Below, piece by piece: positions 7,096-11,934 of a stretch of DNA of 11,934 nucleotides. The position numbers and the translations under genes are program-made. Numbering within the stretch: the first letter of the stretch is position 1; each line of letters opens with the position of its first letter. Origin of the DNA: Clostridiales bacterium (GTDB lineage: Bacteria > Bacillota > Clostridia > Lachnospirales > WQUN01); contig JAISWA010000276.1 in assembly GCA_031271275.1 (NCBI GenBank), positions 1 through 11,934 of the forward strand. Reading direction: 5' to 3'. The notes under the pieces are model-generated. The model was not told the DNA's origin. It did not search any database and worked only from the letters and a program-made list of their open reading frames with translations.

Positions 7096-8220
7096 TTAAT
7101 TCGCGATTTCCAAATCCTTCGCTTCAATATTCTTCACATACGGGTTAATCGTGCTGTTTATCAGTTCCACGATGGCCGTTTCGTCGGGCAGCTCGTACCA
7201 GTCCGGCGCGCCGGTGGTTCCGGTGGTGGGGATGGTGTAGGTTTCAAGCGCTTCGTCCGCGCTGCGTATGTCGTTTAATTTATAGGCAAACCACCCCATA
7301 TTGTTCAGCGCGATGTCGGTATACACATTTTCGTTAAAAATATCAATGAATTCGTCGAGCTTTAAGATGCTCGCCGGGGTAAGCAGCTTGCTAATCAGCG
7401 CGCGTATGACCGCCTGCTGATTTTCAATGCGCTCGTAATCGGTATAAGATTTGGTGGTGACCCATTCCCCGCCGCGTTTTTCGTTGTTCCTGCGGTGGCG
7501 CGCGAACGCCAGCGCTTCTTTCCCGTTTAACGTGCGAATCCCTTCGTCAAATTGGATGGTCAAATCCTGCGCGGTGTCGGTGTAGTTCATTTCATAGGGC
7601 ACGTTGACTTCCACGCCGCCCACCGCGTCAATAACCCGCTCGAACGCTTCCAGATTTACGCAAATAAAATAATCCGGCGTAAAGCCGATGATGGTTTTTA
7701 TTTCGCGCTTCAACTGCTCCGCGCCCCCTATCCTGCCCCCGCCGTTTAGCGTGCCCGCCGGGTACGCCGCGTTTATTTTTTTGACCCGGCGCTTTACGTT
7801 TACTTTCAAATCGCGGGGAAGCCCGATAACATACGCTTTTTTATTCGCGTCGTCATAGGCTGCCACCATGATGGAGTCGGTGTTGTTCCCCTCGTCCAAC
7901 CCGAAGATAAGGAATGTATAAAAATCGTTTTTCCGGTCGCTGCGCGTAAACCCTTCCGGCGCGTGCAAGCCCCCGCCTATCAGCGTGTCCTCCTGCTCGG
8001 CTTCGGGTACGACATACGCCGCTTCGTGCTGTTCCGTTTTCGCCGCCGGCGGCGAATGGTCCGGGATTTCCGGCGGTTTAATCACGCTTTGTAAGGTAAG
8101 CCACCCCGCGAACACAAGGGTGGCCAGCGACGCGAAAGTGATAAGGAAGGTTCTTAAAAATAATTTCTTCAACCGTTTTTTACGCGGCCTGTTTCCGTTG
8201 CCGCCGTTTTCGTAAGGCAT
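7096..8220 (-). CDS. LytR-CpsA-Psr (LCP) family protein, probable wall-polymer ligase
   Basis: LCP enzymes transfer undecaprenyl-linked anionic polymers such as teichoic acids or capsule to peptidoglycan outside the cell. The 374 residues contain a basic cytoplasmic tail (1-20), one membrane helix at about 21-43, a proline- and acid-rich linker to about 95, and the LCP domain. The domain shows NTDSIM (113-118), PRDLKV from 135, AGGVEV-like DAVGGVEVNVPYEM, and LNGKEALAFARHRR, which carry the conserved Asp and Arg residues that bind the pyrophosphate. A purine-rich site (GGAAAGAGA on the minus strand) precedes the ATG. It converges on the gtrB/gtrA pair, also a cell-surface function. All core motifs appear intact; the polymer substrate is unknown. 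Confidence 0.93.
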   Translation of the reverse strand: MPYENGGNGNRPRKKRLKKLFLRTFLITFASLATLVFAGWLTLQSVIKPPEIPDHSPPAAKTEQHEAAYVVPEAEQEDTLIGGGLHAPEGFTRSDRKNDFYTFLIFGLDEGNNTDSIMVAAYDDANKKAYVIGLPRDLKVNVKRRVKKINAAYPAGTLNGGGRIGGAEQLKREIKTIIGFTPDYFICVNLEAFERVIDAVGGVEVNVPYEMNYTDTAQDLTIQFDEGIRTLNGKEALAFARHRRNNEKRGGEWVTTKSYTDYERIENQQAVIRALISKLLTPASILKLDEFIDIFNENVYTDIALNNMGWFAYKLNDIRSADEALETYTIPTTGTTGAPDWYELPDETAIVELINSTINPYVKNIEAKDLEIAN

Positions 8221-8278
8221 TTTTTATATTCTCTTTCCATAGAACAGAATGGGCTGTATTTCTGACAAAGCAGACTGG

Positions 8279-8307
8279 ACTATAATACAATTTTGTCGAA
8301 AAGACAA
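8279..8307 (-). promoter_or_regulatory. Possible sigma-A promoter of the LCP gene
   Basis: On the minus strand, TTGTCT (8302-8307) is followed by 17 bp and TATAGT (8279-8284). Both hexamers match those of the candidate ftsZ promoter. The transcript would start near 8272 and carry a leader of about 50 nt. Other AT-rich -10-like sequences occur nearby, so placement is tentative. Confidence 0.4.
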
Positions 8308-8333
8308 TAATCGCATTATAACCTGTTAACTTT

Positions 8334-8370
8334 AAAAAGCTGCCCCGCGCTTCATCGGCGAAGCGCGGGG
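8334..8370 (-). terminator. Terminator of the leftward exported-protein gene
   Basis: CCCCGCGCTTC (8343-8353) and GAAGCGCGGGG (8360-8370) form a perfect 11-bp GC-rich stem with a 6-nt loop. On the minus strand the stem is followed by CAGC and then five T (8334-8338). It lies 19 bp past the conceptual TAA of the frameshifted gene at 8389, which supports that codon as the original stop. Confidence 0.75.
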
Positions 8371-8388
8371 TAATTTTGGGGATGATTT

Positions 8389-8876
8389 TTACGGCTTGAC
8401 GGAATAGAGCTTTATTTGTCCGTCATTGTCGCTAACCGCCCAATATACCATGCCAGTTTTAGGATTGTAGCGAAGCACATCATAAGCGTTTAACCGAACG
8501 CCGGTAATTTGACTTGCCGAAAGGAAGAAAACTCATAGATTATCGCCGTTGGCGCGTTAGCCAATAGTGTCCAACTGCCCTCGGCATTATAGCCGTAGGT
8601 TGGACCGCCAATATCGAGTACGCTTACACTGCCGTCGCTGTTGACAATCGTTTGCAGCGGCGGCACTGCCGCCCAAGCGGCATTGGACCCGTTATGTTGT
8701 GTTGCTGATACTGCCTGTTCCGCTGCCACCGATATTACATTGGCGGTCACTTGGTTGAAAGTGGAATTTTCATTGAGCTCGGTTAATTCGGCGGCTAAAA
8801 CCGCTTGATTTCCCCCGGCTACCACCGCCAACACCAACAAGCCCGCCATGAATGAGTTAACCGCTTTCCGTACCAT
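8389..8876 (-). pseudogene. Frameshifted gene for a small exported protein of unknown family
   Basis: Translation starts at 8876 after a strong AAGCGGAGGT site. The product begins with a signal peptide (MVRKAVNSF, hydrophobic stretch, predicted cleavage near VLAAEL at about residue 28), then a Ser/Ala/Asn-rich secreted region with GGPTYGYNAEGSW. This frame ends at a TAA at 8490. The -1 frame is open from about 8532 to a TAA at 8389-8391 and clearly looks coding: it gives SASQITGVRLNAYDVL, then RYNPKTGMVYWAVSDND, ending in KLYSVKP. Restoring one base between 8490 and 8532 gives a 162-aa protein whose stop is followed directly by a terminator. I see no canonical slippery heptamer there, so a one-base indel or an assembly error is likelier than programmed frameshifting. 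I do not recognise the family; the domain resembles secreted proteins with short repeated strand motifs only in a general way. Confidence 0.75.
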
Positions 8877-8935
8877 GATAAACCTCCGCTTTATCCCGTA
8901 TTTTTTTGCTGACCCGTAAAAAATCCCCTACCCCT

Positions 8936-8968
8936 AAAAAAAGCGGATAAAAGCATACCATTATCCGC
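8936..8968 (-). terminator. Intrinsic terminator within the 5' leader (attenuator-like)
   Basis: On the minus strand GCGGATAA (8961-8968) pairs perfectly with TTATCCGC (8943-8950) around a 10-nt loop. Seven T (8936-8942) follow with no gap. No leftward gene precedes it, but a good promoter does (8997-9025). It lies about 60 bp before the start codon of the exported-protein gene, the layout of a transcription attenuator. On the plus strand the hairpin is followed by GGGGCA before a T-run, a weaker signal. Confidence 0.75.
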
Positions 8969-8996
8969 GGGGCATTTTTTATATTTTTATGGAGAA

Positions 8997-9025
8997 ATCA
9001 TAACATAAAACGCTTGACAAATCAA
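8997..9025 (-). promoter_or_regulatory. Promoter of the exported-protein gene
   Basis: On the minus strand TTGATT (9020-9025), a 17-bp spacer and TATGAT (8997-9002) form a good sigma-A promoter. A TG at 9004-9005 adds an extended -10 element. The transcript should begin near 8990 and carry a leader of about 114 nt that contains the 8936-8968 terminator. Confidence 0.6.
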
Positions 9026-9211
9026 TGTATTTGTGGTTTAGAAAAATATTTTACTTGGCGCGGATAAACCTCTAATATTTTCCCCGGAAAAATCAGGCGG
9101 CGGCGTTTTAGGCGGTCGCCCGAACCGCGCCCCGCGCTTCGATTACCAACGTGTCCCCCGCCTTTAACTTCCTCTGCACATTCCGAATTGCCGTTATAAT
9201 CATTCTTTATA
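9026..9211. other. Intergenic segment, no convincing gene
   Basis: No RNA gene or clear terminator is recognised here. The minus strand has a 31-codon ORF from ATG at 9201-9203 to TAA at 9108-9110, with a protein-like stretch QRKLKAGDTLVIEARG. It lacks a good ribosome site and may be a gene remnant or chance. The rest is AT-rich near 9030-9080 and GC-rich near 9095-9160. Confidence 0.4.
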
Positions 9212-9240
9212 TTGCCCGCTTGGTTTTTCGGGTATACAAT
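9212..9240 (+). promoter_or_regulatory. Likely promoter of the structured leader and HTH gene
   Basis: TTGCCC (9212-9217), a 17-bp spacer and TACAAT (9235-9240) match the sigma-A consensus at four and five of six positions. Initiation near 9247 would give a leader of about 215 nt before the first ORF. Confidence 0.5.
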
Positions 9241-9460
9241 GCGCTCAGTCCCGGGCGTTGCCAGTGCGCGGGGCGAGTATACCCGGAAAGGAGCTGGTAG
9301 ATGTGGTGAGTAAAGGGTGGTTTTTGTCCTAACCTGAAAAGGACAGCGCGGGAGGGGGTGTGCCGCGAACGGCTTAGGTTTTCCGAATGACCGTTCGCCG
9401 TTTACCCCCCCCTACCCTATTGCTTGTAAAAAAATAAAACAGATAGGAGGCATATAAAAA
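9241..9460 (+). promoter_or_regulatory. Long GC-rich structured leader upstream of the HTH gene; class unknown
   Basis: This 220-bp stretch has no ORF of note but several strong complementary segments. CCGGG (9251-9255) can pair with CCCGG (9282-9286). TGTCCT (9325-9330) pairs with AGGACA (9340-9345). GCGAACGG (9365-9372) pairs perfectly with CCGTTCGC (9391-9398), and that helix is extended by GGGGGT (9354-9359) with ACCCCC (9404-9409). GCGCT (9241-9245) can also close on AGCGC (9345-9349), although that would need a start upstream of the predicted one. The last hairpin lacks a T-run. It is followed by an unstructured A-rich tract and the ribosome site ATAGGAGG (9443-9450). I compared it mentally with TPP, SAM, FMN, cobalamin, c-di-GMP, T-box, ZTP, 6S and SRP consensus cores and found no match. 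Confidence 0.45.
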
Positions 9461-9583
9461 ATGATTAAAAACAGAAACTTCAATCGGTTTAACGGAAACG
9501 GGCGCCGCGCGGTAATGCCGGCAATGGTTGAGGAGGTTTTCATTTTTGAGGTATGTGAACGCGAGGGATGTGCTTCCGCCTGA
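9461..9583 (+). CDS. 40-aa ORF preceding and overlapping the CD3324-family gene
   Basis: This short ORF starts MIKNRNFNRFNGNGRR and ends at a TGA inside the next gene, overlapping it by 38 bp in another frame. Its ribosome site, ATAGGAGG at 9443-9450 with 10-bp spacing, is the best in this part of the window, which suggests that ribosomes do start here. The peptide is basic at the N-terminus and has no recognised domain. The ribosome site of the next gene lies inside this ORF, so it may be a leader peptide coupling translation of the regulator. It may instead encode a real small protein, or be the remnant of a longer one. Confidence 0.5.
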   Translation: MIKNRNFNRFNGNGRRAVMPAMVEEVFIFEVCEREGCASA

Positions 9584-9833
9584 GATACTTACCGAAGTCC
9601 AGAAATACTTGTGCGGGGAATTAATCTATATCCCAAAGAAAGAGAACGACAAGGCGGGATGGGGGCAGATAAACGGAACGCGCGCGCAGGTGACGCTGCG
9701 CAACCGCGACATTGCCGAAGCCTACCGCAGCGGCGTTTCCGTGTACGAGTTAATGGATTTGCACTGCCTGTCGGAAGCGAGCATCCGTAAAATTATTTAC
9801 AATAAAATTTTTATACAGGAAAAAAACGCGTGA
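9546..9833 (+). CDS. CD3324-family small helix-turn-helix protein
   Basis: The 95-aa product begins MRYVNARDVLPPEILTEVQ and continues with YLCGELIYIPKKEN, AGWGQINGTR and RNRDIAEAYRSGVSVYELM. It closes with a helix-turn-helix, LHCLSEASIRKIIYNK, at about residues 71-87. This order is typical of the small clostridial CD3324-type proteins, thought to be DNA-binding regulators related in fold to Mor/sigma region 4 HTH proteins; targets are unknown. The TTG at 9546 was chosen because AGGAGG at 9531-9536 is 9 bp upstream and because family members start with this MxYxNAxxVLP pattern; the TTG at 9528 precedes that site. A terminator follows 8 bp after the stop. Family recognition is good, but the regulatory role is inferred. 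Confidence 0.8.
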   Translation: MRYVNARDVLPPEILTEVQKYLCGELIYIPKKENDKAGWGQINGTRAQVTLRNRDIAEAYRSGVSVYELMDLHCLSEASIRKIIYNKIFIQEKNA

Positions 9834-9841
9834 AAATTGCG

Positions 9842-9871
9842 AAAAGGGCTGCCATGAGGCGGCCCTTTTAA
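9842..9871 (+). terminator. Intrinsic terminator of the CD3324-family gene
   Basis: AAAAGGGCTGCC (9842-9853) pairs with GGCGGCCCTTTT (9858-9869) over 12 pairs with one T-G wobble and an ATGA loop. The four T are part of the stem's 3' arm and no longer T-run follows. It sits 8 bp after the stop codon. Confidence 0.8.
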
Positions 9872-10363
9872 GTTGCGAATTAGTGTCATGCATCCGTGAA
9901 AAGATTGCCGACAAAACCTATCAACTTAGGGTAAAAAGAGGCAAAATTTTTTTTATTTTTATTGGGGTATACGCGCTAATATTGTTTGTTTCTATATAAA
10001 TTTTAACATTTAAAATTAAATATAATAAATATATCCCTTGTATAAATTCCCTTTTTCTAATGCTATTTTGAACGCAAGTTTTAAAACGCCGTAACCGTCA
10101 AAGCCGCCGCCGCCTTCAGCGAATCCCCTCCTTCCGCTAAAATAGCGAAACGAGCGAAGCAATTTTGAAGGGCATATAAAATATTTTCATAGAAAGAAGT
10201 ATAAATCCGTGATAGACTTTAGATAAGAGGTTGGAGTGAACAGTAGCGGGGGCAGGCAAGGCAACGTGCGCGTCCCCGCCCGGGGGTCTGAATCGGCAGG
10301 AAGAATGGCTCGGATTAGAAAGATAATGCGAACGAAGTTAAGGATAAGAAAGGAACGATTTAT
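9871..10363. other. Gene-free stretch; possible degenerate or dispersed element
   Basis: No supported gene occurs in these 490 bp. The left half (about 9945-10065) is very AT-rich. The middle has a GC-rich tract, GCCGCCGCCGCC, near 10100. Read on the minus strand, 9999-10131 is open in one frame with a protein-like stretch (GGGGFDGYGVLKLAFKIALE) but no start or ribosome site. At 10246-10279, GCGGGG and CCCCGC bracket an inner ACG-TGCG-CGT helix, a stable hairpin. The minus strand is also open at 10187-10393 across that hairpin with low-complexity Leu/Pro codons. It may be a decayed mobile or repeat element. Only the last bases (AAAGGA at 10349-10354) clearly serve the following ORF. Confidence 0.4.
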
Positions 10364-10591
10364 ATGACAAGCATTGAATACGCAAAAAACCAACTGGATT
10401 TATTACCAGAACCGGCTATAGAGAAAATTATCGAGTTTATAAACTTTCAACGCTTCACACTCGGGTTATATGAAGATGATACCGATTATTTAACGTCAGT
10501 ACCCGGTATGTCTGATAAAATCAAGGATGGCATGAGCACGCCGCTGTCTGAGTGTGTTCCATTTAAAAGGCGCATATTCGCGCCGAATTAA
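10364..10591 (+). CDS. Antitoxin-like small protein (possibly DUF2281-related), probably altered C-terminus
   Basis: The 75-aa product has an N-terminal helical region, TSIEYAKNQLDLLPEPAIEK, then FINFQRFTLGLYEDD and SVPGMSDKIKDGMSTPLSEC. The tail pattern YLxSxPGMxxxIxxGxxTPLSECVP is one I associate with short clostridial antitoxin-type proteins that sit just upstream of RelE/ParE-like toxins. AAAGGA is 9 bp before the ATG. After VP the reading leaves the usual pattern and ends in RRIFAPN, and no toxin gene follows, only fragments in two other frames. It is therefore either an orphan antitoxin or the 5' end of a broken pair. If functional it would act in the cytoplasm by binding DNA and/or a toxin. 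The antitoxin label is inference from pattern memory. Confidence 0.5.
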   Translation: MTSIEYAKNQLDLLPEPAIEKIIEFINFQRFTLGLYEDDTDYLTSVPGMSDKIKDGMSTPLSECVPFKRRIFAPN

Positions 10592-10721
10592 TCGGCATTA
10601 GCGCTTTGTATATGAAGTTTTACCTAATGACAAAGGACTGCAGGATAACGACGGGAAGCTTTATGATGGTATTATAAAAGTATTGTTTATCACGCACAGG
10701 CCAGTTGAAACCCGGTCGTAA
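10567..10721 (+). pseudogene. Remnant of an unidentified coding sequence, split over two frames
   Basis: From 10567 one frame reads KAHIRAELIGISALY, then becomes implausible. From 10602 another frame reads YEVLPNDKGLQDNDGKLYDG and then IIKVLFITHRP to a TAA at 10719-10721. Dropping the two bases TA near 10611 joins them into one continuous protein-like sequence (ISALYEVLPNDKGL), so this looks like a single gene piece with a small insertion. No start codon with a ribosome site belongs to it, and its upstream part is missing where the antitoxin-like ORF ends. I do not recognise the family. Confidence 0.45.
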
Positions 10722-10748
10722 AACCCTAAGCAAGTGAGGTAAAATGAT

Positions 10749-11531
10749 ATGGATTTAATAGATAGCGGCAATGTTTTATTTGGCGAAATCTCCGCGCTGA
10801 TAGAGCAGAGCCGCCGTCTTATTTATTCACAGGCAGGCAGCGCGACGATTTTTTTGTTTTGGCAAATCGGTCAGCGTATTAACGGCGAAATCTTGCAAAA
10901 TAAGCGCGCCGACTATGGCAAGCAGATTGTGTCGCGGCTCGCTGCACAATTAACAGAAAAATACGGAAGAAGCTTTGAGGCGCGGAACCTGCGTCGCATG
11001 ATGCAGTTCGCGGAGCAATTTGCCGATTTTGAAATTATGTCGCCAGTGGCGACACAATTAAGTTGGGCGCATATCATTGAAATACTACCGCTTAACTCGC
11101 TCGAATCAAAACTATTTTATTTAAACATAGCCGCTCGCAGTCTTATGGGCAAGAGGGCATTGCGAGATATGATTAATCGCAAAGCTTATGAACGGAAAGA
11201 AATAGCCGACACTCAAATAACCGCCGCTTCATCTATTCCACATGGCGTTTTCAAAGACCCTTACCTTTTTGATGTGCTTGGTATAAAGGATGAATACCTT
11301 GAAGTTGACGTAGAGGCTGCAATCCTGCGTGAAATTGAGAAGTTTATTTTAGAATTTGGAAAAGGTTTTACATTTGTTGAACGGCAGAAGCGGATGATAA
11401 TTGACGGTCGCGATTATCATTTAGATTTACTTTTTTACAACAGGGATTTGAGACGGCTTGTTGCAGTGGAATTAAAGTATGGGCGTTTTGTCGCCATGGG
11501 TATCATTAGACTATTATCTGCCTATGTTTAA
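10749..11531 (+). pseudogene. DUF1016 (YhcG-like) PDDEXK nuclease gene, truncated at the 3' end
   Basis: The 260-aa reading starts at an ATG 8 bp after AGTGAGGT. Residues 1-130 match the DUF1016 N-terminal domain, with WQIGQRINGEILQ, YGKQIVSRLAAQLTEKYG and FEARNLRRMMQFAEQF. From about 165 the PDDEXK nuclease domain follows, with FKDPYLFDVLG, LEVDVEAAILREIEKF, an aspartate at 226 in HLDLLFYNR, and VELK with E241 and K243. Family members run to about 340-370 residues, but here the family pattern stops at GRFVA (245-249) and the last dozen residues are read from a different gene's DNA. The remaining C-terminal helices of the nuclease fold are lost, so activity is doubtful even though the catalytic Asp and E-x-K survive. 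Such proteins occur near restriction-modification, toxin and mobile loci; their cellular role is not settled. Confidence 0.8.
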
Positions 11532-11934
11532 CGAATTACCGCAAAAGTTTGAGCCTGGGGAACGAGTGGGTTATTCCAACGCGGGATTTATCTTGCTTGG
11601 TTTGATTGTGGAAAGTGTTGGTAAAAAATCGTATCATCGATACATTCAAGATAATATTATTTTGCCGCTTGGTCTTTCGCGCACTGGTTTTTATATGATG
11701 AATAATCTGCCCGGTAATACAGCCTTGGGTTATATTTATGATGAGATGAGCAAAGCATATATAACGAACATTTTATACATGCCCGTTGTCGGGGGTTCGG
11801 ACGGCGGGATATTTACATCTTCCGGCGATATGATAACACTGTGGGATGCGGTTTTGACAAATAAGGTATTCTCGTCAGATATGCTCCTTACGGAGATTTT
11901 GGTTTAGGTGTTTATATACGGGATGACGAAAGTG
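11497..11934 (+). pseudogene. Class-C-type beta-lactamase-fold serine hydrolase, N-terminus missing and frameshifted
   Basis: The frame from 11497 gives LDYYLPMFNELPQKFEPGER, then YSNAGFILLGLIVE, with the YSN motif of class C beta-lactamase/DD-peptidase-like hydrolases, then ILPLGLSRTGF and GGSDGGIFTSSGDM, typical of the family's second half. The first 150 or so residues, including the SxxK nucleophile, are absent; their place is taken by the truncated DUF1016 gene. The frame stops at TAG 11905-11907, but a different frame from 11883 reads APYGDFGLGVYIRDDES and stays open to the window end, so there is a second lesion near 11875-11885. In-frame ATG codons exist (11479, 11524), but no credible ribosome site precedes them. 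The intact ancestor would have been a hydrolase of peptides, esters or beta-lactams, with unknown substrate. It continues past the window edge. Confidence 0.78.

Noticed and set aside
8262..8286. Plus-strand CTGACA and TATAAT between the LCP gene and the exported-protein gene
   Set aside because: The spacer is only 13 bp and there is no plus-strand gene downstream.
8490..8535. Programmed -1 frameshifting in the exported-protein gene
   Set aside because: No X-XXY-YYZ heptamer in the correct phase was found in the allowed window, so an indel or assembly error is simpler.
8895..8940. G-quadruplex-like set of G-runs on the minus strand (GGGG, GGGG, GGG, GGG)
   Set aside because: The loops between runs are up to about 16 nt and only two runs are close together, so a stable quadruplex is doubtful.
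9014..9042. Perfect plus-strand -35 box TTGACA
   Set aside because: No acceptable -10 box lies 16-18 bp downstream. The box overlaps the minus-strand promoter there, and no plus-strand gene follows at once.
9108..9203. 31-codon minus-strand ORF containing QRKLKAGDTLVIEARG
   Set aside because: The peptide looks protein-like, but the ORF has no good ribosome site, is very short, and lies upstream of the promoter used for the exported protein. It could be a remnant; evidence is too thin to call a gene.
10187..10393. 68-codon minus-strand open frame rich in Leu and Pro
   Set aside because: It crosses a GC-rich hairpin and the start of the antitoxin-like gene, has no ribosome site and no domain. 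It was treated as part of the gene-free stretch.
1..11934. CRISPR array, tRNA, rRNA, complete insertion sequence or integrase
   Set aside because: I found no regularly spaced repeats, no cloverleaf with a T-loop, no rRNA signature and no transposase or recombinase reading frame.

Overview
The window looks like a chromosomal segment of a Gram-positive anaerobe of the Clostridia. The evidence is gene content and signals together: a division block with ftsQ/divIB and ftsZ, a DacF-like D-Ala-D-Ala carboxypeptidase, an LCP wall-polymer ligase, a small HTH protein of the mainly clostridial CD3324 type, and purine-rich Shine-Dalgarno sites with some TTG and GTG starts. No finer placement is attempted.

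Region 1 (1-3893) is cell division and wall maturation. It holds the 3' end of an HI0933/BaiN-like flavoprotein overlapping ftsQ/divIB, then ftsZ from its own promoter and a TTG start, then a secreted penicillin-binding carboxypeptidase ending at a strong intrinsic terminator. No ftsA lies between ftsQ and ftsZ. Region 2 (3894-7094) has a small repeat-bearing gap, a 61-aa unknown protein, gltX, and a gtrB/gtrA-type pair (polyprenyl-phosphate glycosyltransferase plus small membrane protein) in a tightly packed rightward series. Region 3 (7096-8390) is a leftward LCP-family gene that meets gtrA tail to tail with 1 bp between them, followed by a minus-strand terminator.

Region 4 (8389-9871) is the most unusual part. 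A leftward gene for a small exported protein carries a frameshift near its 3' end. Its leader has a good promoter, then an intrinsic terminator, and then a Shine-Dalgarno site complementary to the terminator's 3' arm, which suggests attenuation. Rightward from about 9212 there is a promoter, a 200-nt GC-rich leader with strong predicted hairpins, a 40-aa ORF, and an overlapping CD3324-family HTH gene with its own terminator.

Region 5 (9871-11934) is decayed accessory DNA. It contains a 490-bp gene-free stretch, an antitoxin-like small ORF without an intact toxin, fragments of an unidentified gene in two frames, a DUF1016/PDDEXK nuclease gene cut off just after its E-x-K motif, and a class-C-type serine hydrolase lacking its N-terminal half and broken again near the window end. 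The nuclease and hydrolase fragments are fused at about 11490-11509, which looks like a deletion scar.
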